Positions 1 to 7,074 of a stretch of 9,909 nt of DNA are shown here, piece by piece. A model generated the notes under the pieces. It was not told the DNA's origin. It ran no database searches and saw nothing but the letters and a program-made list of their open reading frames with translations. The translations under genes and the position numbers were made by a program. Within the stretch, counting starts at the first letter, position 1. The number at the start of each line of letters is the position of its first letter. Source of the DNA: Methanoregula sp. (GTDB taxonomy: Archaea; Halobacteriota; Methanomicrobia; Methanomicrobiales; Methanospirillaceae); the NCBI GenBank assembly GCA_030653335.1, contig JAURZP010000048.1, positions 1-9,909 of the forward strand, read 5' to 3'.

Positions 1-1494
1 CAAGAAGAAATACAAAAGGAAACGCAGGAAGAACGAGCAGCGCATAACGTCTGTTTCGGGTTTGAAGTGCACCAGCCGTTCCGGCTCAACCGGCACTTCT
101 CTCCCGACCCCAAGGTCAAGAAGAATGATCTTCCTGCGCTCTATTTTGACGAACTGAACAAAGAAGTGTTAGAGCGGGTATCGGAGAAATGTTATGTACC
201 TGCCACATTAAAAATCCTGGAAAAATTAGACGAAGGATTCCGCTGTGCATTCTCATTTTCCGGAACATTGATCGAGCAGATGGAGAAGTGGCAGCCGGAT
301 GTCCTGTCCCTCTTCGATGCAGTCTCCCGGCATAAAAATACCGAGCTGATCGGGCAGACCTATTACCACAGCATTGCCGGCTGTTTTGGCGACAAATCGG
401 AGTTCATCGAGCAGGCAAAAATGCATACAAACCTGATGTATGACCTCTTTAAAACCCGTCCCACGGTCTTTGAAAATACCGAGTTCACGTTCAATAACCA
501 GATCGCCACGCTGGTAAAAGAGATGGGCTATACCGGCATCTTCACCGAGGGCGTAGATCGAATTCTCGGATGGCGCAGCCCGCACCATATCTACACCTGT
601 AATGACCTGCCCGTTCTCCTGCGCGATGTCCAGCTCTCCGATGACATCGCGTTCCGGTTTGCCAACCGGGGCTGGGACAAGTACCCGTTGACAGCAGATA
701 CATATGCAGGCTGGTTGTCCGGCACCCAGGGAGATGTCACCAATATCTTTTTGGATTACGAGACGTTTGGGGAGCATTTCTGGGAAGATACCGGGATCTT
801 TAATTTCCTTTCCCACCTGCCCGGTGAGCTGAAGAACTGTGGTGTAAAAACGGTCCTGCCCACCGAGGTCCTGCTGAAGTATCCACCGGTCGGTACGATC
901 GATGTCCACGATACCATCTCGTGGGCAGATATCGAAAAGGATGCTTCGGCATGGATGGGCAACGAGCGGCAGCATACGGCCTATTCGGCGGTCCAGAAGG
1001 CAGCAGCCTTTGCAAAGGACAAGTCGATATGGCGGTATCTCCAGACAAGTGATCACTTCTATTATATGGCCTCCAAGTACGGCACCTGTGGGGAGGTGCA
1101 TAACTACTTCAGCCATCATGAGGCCGATGATGCGTTCAGGACGTATATGGCGATCCTTGCCGATTTTGAAAGACGCAATATCAGGGTGATGAAGAACCGC
1201 GGATCGGCAAAGACGCTGCGGACGCTGAGTCCTGACGAAGCATTCCACTTTACCTCTCCTGGCGGGTATGTCGGGTACGCAGCGTACAGCCTTGACCAGT
1301 TCTGTGACCTGTTACGGGTGGTGCCAGGCGATTCGATTGCATTTCACCAGGGGCGGGGGGATATTGCCAACTGGATCATGCATACGCTGGACGATAAAAG
1401 ACTGGCTGAAAACATCAGGGAATGCACAGACCGGCAGGCACTGTTGAAGATGATCAATGAGCGGCGGGAGTTGTTATGGAGTCACTTAACGTAG
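1..1494 (+). CDS. GH57 family glycoside hydrolase (alpha-amylase-like), 5'-partial
   Basis: This is probably an intracellular retaining alpha-glucan hydrolase or transferase acting on glycogen-like polymer. The frame is open from base 1, and 497 residues are visible. The GTG at 67 cannot be the real start because it lies inside the conserved GH57 first block, which reads CFGFEVHQPFRLN across bases 52-90, so the true start is upstream of the window. Further family landmarks are a GQTYYHS block (bases 352-372), an ENTEF block (472-486) whose second Glu (481-483) is the likely nucleophile, and an LDYETFGEH block (751-777) whose Asp (754-756) is the likely acid/base. Length and motifs resemble the archaeal MJ1611-type alpha-amylases (about 470 residues), so only a short N-terminal piece should be missing. 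The 3' end overlaps the next gene, a glycosyltransferase, by 19 nt, indicating one operon. Family assignment is firm; the exact substrate is inferred. Confidence 0.93.
   Translation, partial: QEEIQKETQEERAAHNVCFGFEVHQPFRLNRHFSPDPKVKKNDLPALYFDELNKEVLERVSEKCYVPATLKILEKLDEGFRCAFSFSGTLIEQMEKWQPDVLSLFDAVSRHKNTELIGQTYYHSIAGCFGDKSEFIEQAKMHTNLMYDLFKTRPTVFENTEFTFNNQIATLVKEMGYTGIFTEGVDRILGWRSPHHIYTCNDLPVLLRDVQLSDDIAFRFANRGWDKYPLTADTYAGWLSGTQGDVTNIFLDYETFGEHFWEDTGIFNFLSHLPGELKNCGVKTVLPTEVLLKYPPVGTIDVHDTISWADIEKDASAWMGNERQHTAYSAVQKAAAFAKDKSIWRYLQTSDHFYYMASKYGTCGEVHNYFSHHEADDAFRTYMAILADFERRNIRVMKNRGSAKTLRTLSPDEAFHFTSPGGYVGYAAYSLDQFCDLLRVVPGDSIAFHQGRGDIANWIMHTLDDKRLAENIRECTDRQALLKMINERRELLWSHLT
1466..1470 (+). 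promoter_or_regulatory. Ribosome binding site of the glycosyltransferase gene
   Basis: GGGAG lies 5 nt before the ATG at 1476, inside the last codons of the GH57 gene. It supports that ATG as the start and suggests translational coupling of the two genes. Confidence 0.55.
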
Positions 1495-2615
1495 CATTCT
1501 TCTGCTGGGAATCGATGTATGCCGAGCGGGTAGGCGGCCTTGCCAGCGCGGCGACCAATCTCGCAGAGACCCTGGCAAAGAATCACGAAGTACACTACTT
1601 CACCCGGGGGTGGATGCCGGACCAGGAGATCAACGGGGTCAGGTACCACTACTGCCAGCCTCAGGGCAGCAATACGGTGCAATACTGTGAGGACATGAGT
1701 AACCAGATGGTGGAGCAGTTCCACGAATGCGACAAGAAGGGAAAATTTGACATCCTTCACTTCCATGACTGGCACCCGATCCCGGCGCTCCACCAGCTGC
1801 AGGACTGGGATACCATCCTCACGTTCCATTCCACGGAATACGGCCGGAACGGCAACCAGTTCGGTGAGTGGTGGGAGTACAGGGAAGTCTCGGGCAAGGA
1901 GTGGTATGGCGGGCTTATCGCAAAGAGGGTGACTGCTGTTTCCACAGTTATGAAAAACGAGGTCATGCAGCTCTATAACGTGCCCGACTGGAAGTGCGAT
2001 GTGGTTCCCAATGGCATTGTGCCACGCCAGTACCGGTCCAATCTCGATCCCGGTGACGTGAAACGGGCGTACGGGATTCACCCGTTTGCCCCGCTGATCC
2101 TGTTCATCGGGCGGCTGGTCTACCAGAAAGGTCCGGACCTGTTCATCGATGCGATCCGGAAGGTATGCCAGCATCGCTGGGATGCGAAGGTGATTGTTGC
2201 CGGCGATGGGGGGATGCGACAGTCTCTACAGGAGCGGGCATGGGACCTGCCGGTGAATTTTGTCGGCTATATTCCGGATTCGGAGTATATCCGTCTCCTG
2301 AATGCGTGCGACCTCGTGGTGATCCCCAGCCGGAACGAGCCGTTCGGCCTTGTGCTTCTCGAAGCGTGGAGTGCGTTAAAACCCGTTGTTGCCTGTGATG
2401 TCGGTGGCCTCTCTGAGAACATCGACTCGTTTGTCAACGGCATAAAAGTGCAGCCGGAATCTGAATCGCTCGCATGGGGGATCAGCAGCATAATCGATGA
2501 TCCCGTGAATGCGGAAGTTCTTGGGCGCCGGGGATGCTCGAAGGTCGACCGGCAGTTTCTCTGGGACCCGATAGCGAACCGGATGGCGGATACTTACTCG
2601 CGGGTGGGCGGGTAA
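1476..2615 (+). CDS. GT-B glycosyltransferase, glycogen synthase-like (GT4/GT5)
   Basis: This is likely a cytoplasmic retaining glucosyltransferase that extends alpha-glucan from a nucleotide-sugar donor. The 379-residue protein has a two-domain GT-B layout. Near the N-terminus, RVGGLASA (residues 18-25) matches the acceptor/donor loop KxGGLA of glycogen synthases. GRLVYQKG (212-219) supplies the donor-phosphate Arg213 and Lys218. EPFGLVLLE (288-296) is the E-x7-E motif of GT4/GT5 enzymes. It is shorter than bacterial GlgA (about 480 residues) and close to other archaeal group-1 transferases. The ATG at 1476 has GGGAG 5 nt upstream and overlaps the GH57 gene by 19 nt. The GH57 + GT pairing recurs in archaeal glycogen loci, which supports a storage-polymer role. 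A sucrose-synthase-like or cell-surface glycan role cannot be excluded from sequence alone. Confidence 0.88.
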   Translation: MESLNVAFFCWESMYAERVGGLASAATNLAETLAKNHEVHYFTRGWMPDQEINGVRYHYCQPQGSNTVQYCEDMSNQMVEQFHECDKKGKFDILHFHDWHPIPALHQLQDWDTILTFHSTEYGRNGNQFGEWWEYREVSGKEWYGGLIAKRVTAVSTVMKNEVMQLYNVPDWKCDVVPNGIVPRQYRSNLDPGDVKRAYGIHPFAPLILFIGRLVYQKGPDLFIDAIRKVCQHRWDAKVIVAGDGGMRQSLQERAWDLPVNFVGYIPDSEYIRLLNACDLVVIPSRNEPFGLVLLEAWSALKPVVACDVGGLSENIDSFVNGIKVQPESESLAWGISSIIDDPVNAEVLGRRGCSKVDRQFLWDPIANRMADTYSRVGG

Positions 2616-2683
2616 ACCTTAAGGATCCTGCACCAGTATTGTGGTTGAACACACACCTGACGATGTGGCTTTCGTCCAGAATT

Positions 2684-2691
2684 AAAGGAGG
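2684..2691 (+). promoter_or_regulatory. Strong Shine-Dalgarno of the small heat-shock gene
   Basis: AAAGGAGG lies 7 nt before the ATG at 2699. It decides the start of the sHSP gene: the same frame is open further upstream to 2534, but that part overlaps the glycosyltransferase gene and has no homology to sHSPs. A second ATG at 2695 is out of frame. Confidence 0.75.
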
Positions 2692-2698
2692 AAAATGT

Positions 2699-3169
2699 AT
2701 GTGGAGAAGACGTGGGTCAATCTTTGATGAGCTTGAAGACATGCGGGCATATATGGATTCAATGTTCCTCCAGATGGGGGAACCGGGCCGTGTGCCACTT
2801 TTGCCCAGCGGTGAGAAGGGGGATCTGGCCGTGATCCCCAGGAGCCATATGCGGGTCGATGTCACCGAGCACGATGATAAGGTCATAGTGACTGCGGACA
2901 TGATTCCCGGTATCGAAAAAAAAGATATTACGGTTGACCTGATCAACCCGCAGGCGCTCCGGATATCATGCGAGCGCAATCTGGAGAAGAAGGTGGAGAA
3001 GGAGGGCTATTACCTGCATGAGCGCCGGTTTGGCTCGATGAGCCGGGACATCCCGCTGCCCAAGGCAGTCACCGAAAAGGGAGTGACTGCGACGTTTAAA
3101 AACAGTGTGCTGGAGGTACAGCTGAAAAAACTGGTAAAGGAGGTCAGGACACAGATCACTATTGAATGA
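2699..3169 (+). CDS. Small heat-shock protein, Hsp20/alpha-crystallin family
   Basis: This is an ATP-independent holdase chaperone that forms cytoplasmic oligomers. The 156-residue protein has a short Arg/Met-rich N-terminal arm and then an alpha-crystallin domain beginning around RVDVTEHDDKVIVTADM (residues 52-68). The domain ends with ATFKNSVLEVQLKK (131-144), the family A-x-x-x-N-G-V-L block, in which the usual Gly is Ser here. The last residues, QITIE, carry the I-x-I motif that docks into a neighbouring subunit. The start is fixed by the strong Shine-Dalgarno. The 83-nt gap from the glycosyltransferase suggests its own promoter; CTTAAGG around 2617-2623 is only a weak TATA candidate. A run of nine T starts immediately after the stop codon. 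Confidence 0.93.
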   Translation: MWRRRGSIFDELEDMRAYMDSMFLQMGEPGRVPLLPSGEKGDLAVIPRSHMRVDVTEHDDKVIVTADMIPGIEKKDITVDLINPQALRISCERNLEKKVEKEGYYLHERRFGSMSRDIPLPKAVTEKGVTATFKNSVLEVQLKKLVKEVRTQITIE

Positions 3170-3178
3170 TTTTTTTTT
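3170..3178 (+). terminator. Oligo-T terminator of the sHSP gene
   Basis: Nine consecutive T follow directly after the TGA of the sHSP gene. Archaeal RNA polymerase terminates at such U-tracts without needing a hairpin. Confidence 0.6.
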
Positions 3179-3416
3179 ATTTGGAAATTTTTGAAATCTG
3201 CTGACATTATATCAGACAAATGGAAATTAAATCTGGTGTGTAAAATTTTCATTGCCACAGTGCGAAGCCTTTTGGTTTAATGCAGATTTTTTTTGGAATA
3301 GGGGCTTTTTGCGATCCGGCTCTCCGTCCATTTTCGCTTTTATAAAAATGATCATACCCAATTAATAAAACGTATACATAGGGCAATCGCTATTTAGGAA
3401 AATACACTGTATTGAT
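3179..3416. other. AT-rich convergent spacer with repeats and an orphan TATA
   Basis: No plausible protein gene is seen here; the only long open frame is antisense to the sHSP gene. The stretch holds an imperfect direct repeat (TGGAAATT...AAATCTG at 3182-3200 and 3221-3235). It flanks a small inverted repeat, CTGA/TCAG, at 3201-3215. A TATA-like element lies at 3337-3348, and a perfect palindrome, AATACAcTGTATT, at 3401-3413. No function can be assigned. Confidence 0.5.
3337..3348. promoter_or_regulatory. Strong TATA-like element with no gene attached
   Basis: CTTTTATAAAAA is a near-symmetrical, near-ideal archaeal TATA box. Both flanking genes converge on this spacer, so it does not serve either of them. 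Transcription to the right would begin near 3370, and to the left near 3318. It may drive a small RNA or be a chance AT-rich match. Confidence 0.3.
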
Positions 3417-3431
3417 AAAAAAATAAAAAAA
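3417..3431 (-). terminator. Oligo-T terminator of the aIF1 gene
   Basis: Read on the minus strand, the bases immediately after the stop codon are almost all T (two runs of seven, split by one A), a typical archaeal U-tract terminator. Confidence 0.55.
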
Positions 3432-3737
3432 TCATGAGATATTTTCTGTGCTGTAGCCTTTTAAGGAGAGCAACTCTTTTACCCGGTCACGGTGGTTTCC
3501 CTGGAGTTCGATGGAGTTTCCCTTGACCGTTCCACCGCAGGCCAGTTTTCCTTTCATGTATTTTGAAAGTTCTTCAAGATCGATATCAGTTGGATCAAGG
3601 CCTTCTATTACGGTCACTTCTTTTCCATAGCGCCGTTTGTTCACTTTGACATTGATCCTTTGCTGTTCTTTTGCTACCTCTTCACAGATACAGAGTTCTT
3701 TAGGTAGTCCACACGTCGGGCAAATCCCACCAATCAT
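3432..3737 (-). CDS. Translation initiation factor aIF1 (SUI1/eIF1 family)
   Basis: This factor binds the small ribosomal subunit and enforces start-codon fidelity. The 101-residue protein has an N-terminal Cys cluster (C6-x2-C9-x6-C16-x-C18) that could bind zinc. The SUI1 domain follows, including [27 protein letters not shown] (residues 67-85) and the HRDRVKELL helix. Length and layout match archaeal SUI1 proteins. No Shine-Dalgarno precedes the ATG at 3737. Instead a TATA-like TAATAAATAA sits about 28 nt upstream, so the mRNA is probably leaderless. The gene is monocistronic: it diverges from cbiP and converges with the sHSP gene. The assignment is firm; metal binding by the Cys cluster is inferred. 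Confidence 0.94.
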   Translation of the reverse strand: MIGGICPTCGLPKELCICEEVAKEQQRINVKVNKRRYGKEVTVIEGLDPTDIDLEELSKYMKGKLACGGTVKGNSIELQGNHRDRVKELLSLKGYSTENIS

Positions 3738-3760
3738 TACATGTATTCTTAAGGTTAAGG

Positions 3761-3770
3761 TTATTTATTA
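3761..3770 (-). promoter_or_regulatory. TATA box of the aIF1 gene
   Basis: The minus strand reads TAATAAATAA, centred about 28 nt before the ATG. Transcription should start within a few bases of the start codon. Confidence 0.5.
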
Positions 3771-3863
3771 CTTGGCATTGCCAGAAGGTTTTCCCCCGTA
3801 ATTCCCTGAATTTTAATGATTTTATCTCGCTTTTAACCGCAATAAACCGGGAAACATCCTCTG

Positions 3864-3872
3864 TTTTTATGA
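3864..3872 (+). promoter_or_regulatory. Possible TATA box of cbiP
   Basis: TTTTTATGA is centred about 33 nt before the cbiP ATG and would give a leader of roughly 7 nt. The match is moderate; a second AT-rich segment (CTTTTAACC, near 3830-3838) is an alternative. Confidence 0.3.
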
Positions 3873-3900
3873 CTTTGCAGGAATAAGTACAGATAAGAAT

Positions 3901-5343
3901 ATGTCATTGTTTGTGATGGGATCGGCGTCCCATGTGGGAAAGAGCATAACTGTTGCAGCGATCTGCCGCTGTCTGGTGAGGCGTGGGTTTACTGTCGCCC
4001 CTTTCAAATCGCAGAACATGAGCCTCAACTCGTACGTGACTCCAGATGGTGGCGAGATTGGTATGGCCCAGGCAATGCAGGCAATTGCTGCACGACTGTC
4101 CCCTCATACGGATATGAACCCGATCCTTCTCAAACCAAAAGGTGACTGCATCTCACAGGTGGTACTCAATGGTCGTCCTTACAAGGATGTTCCGATTGTC
4201 GAGTATTACAAAGAGACACCGGAACTTCTGAAAAAAGCACTTGAATCCTATGAGCGTTTGAAATCCACATACGGAGAAGTTGTTGTCGAAGGAGCCGGTG
4301 GAGCTGCCGAACTCAATCTCTATGACCGGGATATTGCAAATACCCTGCTTGCAAAAAACCTTATGATCCCAATCATTCTTGTTGCCGATATTGAGAGGGG
4401 TGGAGTATTTGCCCAGATCTATGGGACACTCCATCTCCTGCCAAAAGAACTAAAACCGCTGGTAAAAGGCATTATTGTCAACAAATTCCGCGGAGACATC
4501 ACCATCTTTGAGCCCGGTGTGAAGATGATTGAGGAATTGACCGGAGTACCGGTGCTCGGGGTTGTTCCGTACTTTAACCTGCCCCTGCCAAGCGAGGACT
4601 CACTCTCGATTGGCGATAAGAAACCCGGGCAAAAGGGTGTACGGATTGCCGTGATACGACTTCTTCGCATCTCCAACTTCACCGATTTTGAGTTGCTTGA
4701 ACAGCATGCAGCAGTCGATTATGTAGCGCCTGGTACATCGCTTGCCGGGTACGATTGTATTATCATCCCCGGCACGAAGAACACGATTGAAGATCTTGCC
4801 GTCCTTTTTAAGACCGGTACTGATCGCGAGATCAAAAAAGCCCGGAAACAGGGTGTTCCGGTGATTGGGATATGCGGGGGATACCAGATGCTGGGCCGTA
4901 AGCTCATCGATGACGGGTTTGAGTCAACAGCTGGCACGTATGAAGGTCTCGGACTGCTTGACGGGATCACGCGCTTTACTTCCTATGAAAAGACAACAAC
5001 GCAGGTTATCCGAACTGCCTGTGCGGTGCCCCCGATCCTTTCAGCCATGGGAGAGGTGACAGGTTACGAGATCCATATGGGAATGACCGATCCCGGCAGC
5101 GATACGGAAGCATTGCACGGGGATGGCCGGGTGAGTAAAGACGGTCTTGTCTTTGGCACTTACCTGCACGGGCTGTTCCAGAACCCTTCTGCGGCAAATG
5201 CGCTCCTTACGTTTCTTTATAAAAAGAAGAAAATGCCGTTTGAGCCCATACCGCTCTCCAGTGAAGATCCCTATGAGGTGCTGGCCGGCCTGTTCGAAGA
5301 GCATGTTGATATGGATGCGGTTGTAGCTTTGTTGACAGGATAA
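3901..5343 (+). CDS. cbiP: Cobyric acid synthase (adenosylcobyrinate a,c-diamide amidase)
   Basis: This enzyme amidates carboxylates b, d, e and g of adenosylcobyrinic acid a,c-diamide, using glutamine and ATP, in cytoplasmic cobamide synthesis. At 480 residues it is full length for the CobQ/CbiP family. The N-terminal synthetase domain begins MGSASHVGKS with a P-loop (about residues 6-15), followed by PFKSQNMSLNSYV and LLKPKGD. The C-terminal class I glutamine amidotransferase domain has the nucleophile C325 in GICGGYQMLG and the triad His423 in TYLHGLF. SQNMSLNS together with VLNGRPY is characteristic of CbiP rather than CbiA. The ATG at 3901 opens directly on the P-loop strand and has no clear Shine-Dalgarno. 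No other corrin gene lies next to it, so it is an isolated pathway gene. In methanogens the product feeds corrinoid methyltransferases such as Mtr. Confidence 0.96.
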   Translation: MSLFVMGSASHVGKSITVAAICRCLVRRGFTVAPFKSQNMSLNSYVTPDGGEIGMAQAMQAIAARLSPHTDMNPILLKPKGDCISQVVLNGRPYKDVPIVEYYKETPELLKKALESYERLKSTYGEVVVEGAGGAAELNLYDRDIANTLLAKNLMIPIILVADIERGGVFAQIYGTLHLLPKELKPLVKGIIVNKFRGDITIFEPGVKMIEELTGVPVLGVVPYFNLPLPSEDSLSIGDKKPGQKGVRIAVIRLLRISNFTDFELLEQHAAVDYVAPGTSLAGYDCIIIPGTKNTIEDLAVLFKTGTDREIKKARKQGVPVIGICGGYQMLGRKLIDDGFESTAGTYEGLGLLDGITRFTSYEKTTTQVIRTACAVPPILSAMGEVTGYEIHMGMTDPGSDTEALHGDGRVSKDGLVFGTYLHGLFQNPSAANALLTFLYKKKKMPFEPIPLSSEDPYEVLAGLFEEHVDMDAVVALLTG

Positions 5344-5392
5344 TTTCTGGCGGGATTGAGACATTTCCGGTGAACCATGCCAGCCACTGCTT

Positions 5393-5400
5393 AAAAAAAA
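5393..5400 (-). terminator. Oligo-T terminator of the Cys-rich gene
   Basis: Eight T on the minus strand lie about 32 nt beyond the stop codon of the 5432-5698 gene, in the spacer that converges with cbiP. This is the only U-tract there. Confidence 0.4.
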
Positions 5401-5431
5401 TGACAGCTGGTTTTCCGGCTTTTGTGCAAAA

Positions 5432-5698
5432 TCAACTGATGATATTGGTGATGCTGTGAAATCCCCCGCCCTGCCGGTCAGCACATTTCACTGCTTCAGC
5501 CTTGGTATAATCAACTTTTTCTGTTACCCTGCATTTTGTACAGTACGCGAGCGCCGGGGATGTTATAAACCTGTTCTGCACTTTGAACTCCCGGCTGTGC
5601 ACACAGAACCCGCAGTTCTCCACGGGCTCTTTTTTGTCGACAAGACACTGTACTTTTCCTTTTATCACCGGAATAATCCGGTTATCTCCGTCAGTCAC
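5432..5698 (-). CDS. Small Cys-rich protein of unknown function (zinc-ribbon-like)
   Basis: I do not recognise the family. The 88-residue product has six Cys: C18, the pair C29-x2-C32, the pair C53-x2-C56, and C72. Two CxxC knuckles 21 residues apart look like a zinc ribbon. The region KGKVQCLVDKKEPVENCGFC resembles small archaeal proteins that carry a single structural metal site. It has no signal peptide or membrane segment. The GTG start at 5698 has GGGAG close by (spacing 1 or 11 nt) and a TATA box about 28 nt upstream; an internal GTG at codon 11 is an alternative start. Codon choice matches its neighbours, and the opposite frames lack conserved motifs, so I take it as real. It converges with cbiP and diverges from the nucleotidylyltransferase. 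Function is unknown. Confidence 0.65.
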   Translation of the reverse strand: MTDGDNRIIPVIKGKVQCLVDKKEPVENCGFCVHSREFKVQNRFITSPALAYCTKCRVTEKVDYTKAEAVKCADRQGGGFHSITNIIS

Positions 5699-5720
5699 GC
5701 TCCCGTTTCTCCCAATTTTG

Positions 5721-5730
5721 TTTTTATTTA
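5721..5730 (-). promoter_or_regulatory. TATA box of the Cys-rich gene, possibly bidirectional
   Basis: The minus strand reads TAAATAAAAA about 28 nt before the GTG at 5698. On the plus strand the same bases (TTTTTATTTA) could place transcription near 5751, upstream of the nucleotidylyltransferase ATG at 5815. Confidence 0.45.
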
Positions 5731-5814
5731 TCTGTTGTCAATATGAGTGAACTTACTGTTAAAAATGCCGTGTTCAACACTACCCTTAAAACACTCAAGC
5801 GCCAAAAATGTGCT

Positions 5815-6993
5815 ATGAAGGTGTGTATTATGTGCGGAGGGGAAGGCACCCGGCTCCGCCCGCTCACGTTTGAACGGCCAAAACCCTGTATTCCGATTGT
5901 TAACCGACCGTCAATTCATCATCTTGTCTCACACCTGTCGAACATGGGCTTTAGAGAAGTGGTGCTCACCCTTGGCTACATGGGTACCGCAATCGAAGAA
6001 GCGCTCGGTGACGGCTCTCTCTTTGGTGTTGAGATCACCTATGTCCACGAGGAGTCCAAGCTGGGAACAGCCGGGAGTGTAAAAAACGCCCAGAAGCATC
6101 TCGATGGTCAGGATTTCTTAGTTGTCGGTGGCGATCATGTCACGGATTTGAACGTGCTTGAGTTTTACCGCTCGCACCAGAAACAGAAGGCCACAACATC
6201 GATTGGCCTGATCTCGATTGACGACCCGGGTGAGTACGGTATTGCCGAGATTGATGTGAGCTATGAGATAAAACGGTTTAAGGAAAAACCAGCGCCCGGA
6301 GAGATCTTCTCAAACCTTGCCAGTACCGGTATGTACGTGTGCAGCCCGGAGGTTTTTGATCATATCCCTTCAGGAACCCGGTATGATTTTGCCAGAGACC
6401 TCTTTCCCACACTGATGGATGAGGGATATGTGATCAAAGGCTGGCTTGCGCGCGGAAACTGGACGGATGTGGGAAGCCCGCACTCGCTCCGGCAGGCCGA
6501 GCGCTGGAAACTGCAGGATCTCACGTTCAGTGATATTATCGGAAACCTCTCAATGCACGGCGCACAGGTGCAGGGTCCTGTTCAGCTTGGGGATTCGATC
6601 ACGCTGGGTATGAACACCAAGGTGATTGGTCCTGTCTCGATCGGCCCGGGTACAACTATTGGAGATAATGTGCTGATTGGCCCGTATACCAGCATCGGGG
6701 ACAAGTGTATCATCCGGAATAATTCCAGGATCTTCTCATCCTCACTATACAATCGTGTCATTGTCGGGGCAAACAGCACCATATCAGGAAGTATCATTGA
6801 TAATGACACGCACATCGGGGAACACTGCAGCATTGAAAACGACACTGTGATCGGTCCCCGCGTAGTGCTGCGGGATCACATCGTTGTCCATTCCAAGACC
6901 CGCCTCTGGCCTGAGGTAGTTATCCCTGATGGGATGATTGTAAAAGAGCATGTGCTCAATGACAAGTATGACCTGCGGTATGACGGGTCATAA
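5815..6993 (+). CDS. Sugar-1-phosphate nucleotidylyltransferase with beta-helix C-terminus
   Basis: This enzyme makes an NDP-sugar from a sugar-1-phosphate and an NTP for glycan assembly. The 392-residue protein starts MKVCIMCGGEGTRLRPLT, the family nucleotide-binding signature (G8-x-G-T-R13), followed by ERPKP with Lys23. Metal-binding Asp107 is in VGGDHV, and the second Asp218 is in NWTDVGSP. From about residue 245 it has hexapeptide repeats (IGPGTTIGDNVLIGPYTSIG and on), forming a left-handed beta-helix as in GlmU or mannose-1-phosphate guanylyltransferases. The base and sugar specificity cannot be read with confidence. An upstream in-frame ATG at 5743 would add 24 residues. I prefer 5815 because the signature normally begins the protein and the probable TATA at 5721-5730 would start transcription downstream of 5743. 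A hairpin terminator follows the stop. Confidence 0.92.
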   Translation: MKVCIMCGGEGTRLRPLTFERPKPCIPIVNRPSIHHLVSHLSNMGFREVVLTLGYMGTAIEEALGDGSLFGVEITYVHEESKLGTAGSVKNAQKHLDGQDFLVVGGDHVTDLNVLEFYRSHQKQKATTSIGLISIDDPGEYGIAEIDVSYEIKRFKEKPAPGEIFSNLASTGMYVCSPEVFDHIPSGTRYDFARDLFPTLMDEGYVIKGWLARGNWTDVGSPHSLRQAERWKLQDLTFSDIIGNLSMHGAQVQGPVQLGDSITLGMNTKVIGPVSIGPGTTIGDNVLIGPYTSIGDKCIIRNNSRIFSSSLYNRVIVGANSTISGSIIDNDTHIGEHCSIENDTVIGPRVVLRDHIVVHSKTRLWPEVVIPDGMIVKEHVLNDKYDLRYDGS

Positions 6994-7010
6994 GGAAAAA
7001 CCGATACGGA

Positions 7011-7068
7011 CCTGCCAGATTCTGGCAGGAAAAAGTGCCCCTTTTTTTAATGGGCTGCCTTTTTTTTT
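7011..7068 (+). terminator. Hairpin plus U-tracts between convergent genes
   Basis: A perfect 8-bp stem (CCTGCCAG / CTGGCAGG, 7011-7029) with a 3-nt loop is followed by T7 (7042-7048) and T9 (7060-7068). It ends the nucleotidylyltransferase transcript. On the minus strand the same stem is followed by a short T5, so it may also stop read-through from the CBS gene. Confidence 0.7.
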
Positions 7069-7074
7069 AAAAGA

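Noticed and set aside
253..1248. A 331-codon open frame on the minus strand opposite the GH57 gene.
   Set aside because: It lies wholly antisense to the conserved GH57 motifs and its translation shows no recognisable domain; long antisense frames are common opposite genes of this codon usage.
1482..2174. A 230-codon open frame on the minus strand opposite the glycosyltransferase gene.
   Set aside because: It is antisense to clear GT-B motifs and lacks its own domain, TATA at the right distance or ribosome binding site.
2534..2698. N-terminal extension of the sHSP frame upstream of 2699.
   Set aside because: It overlaps the 3' end of the glycosyltransferase gene, shows no sHSP similarity, and the strong Shine-Dalgarno at 2684-2691 fixes the start at 2699.
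3738..3900. Possible cobalamin riboswitch in front of cbiP.
   Set aside because: The 163-bp divergent spacer is too short for a full cobalamin aptamer plus the aIF1 promoter, I saw no B12-box-like core, and such riboswitches are not typical of archaea.
5456..5746. A 96-codon plus-strand frame in the spacer after cbiP.
   Set aside because: It is antisense to the Cys-rich gene, rich in Phe and Ser runs typical of a shadow frame, has no Shine-Dalgarno, and gives a less convincing protein than the minus strand.
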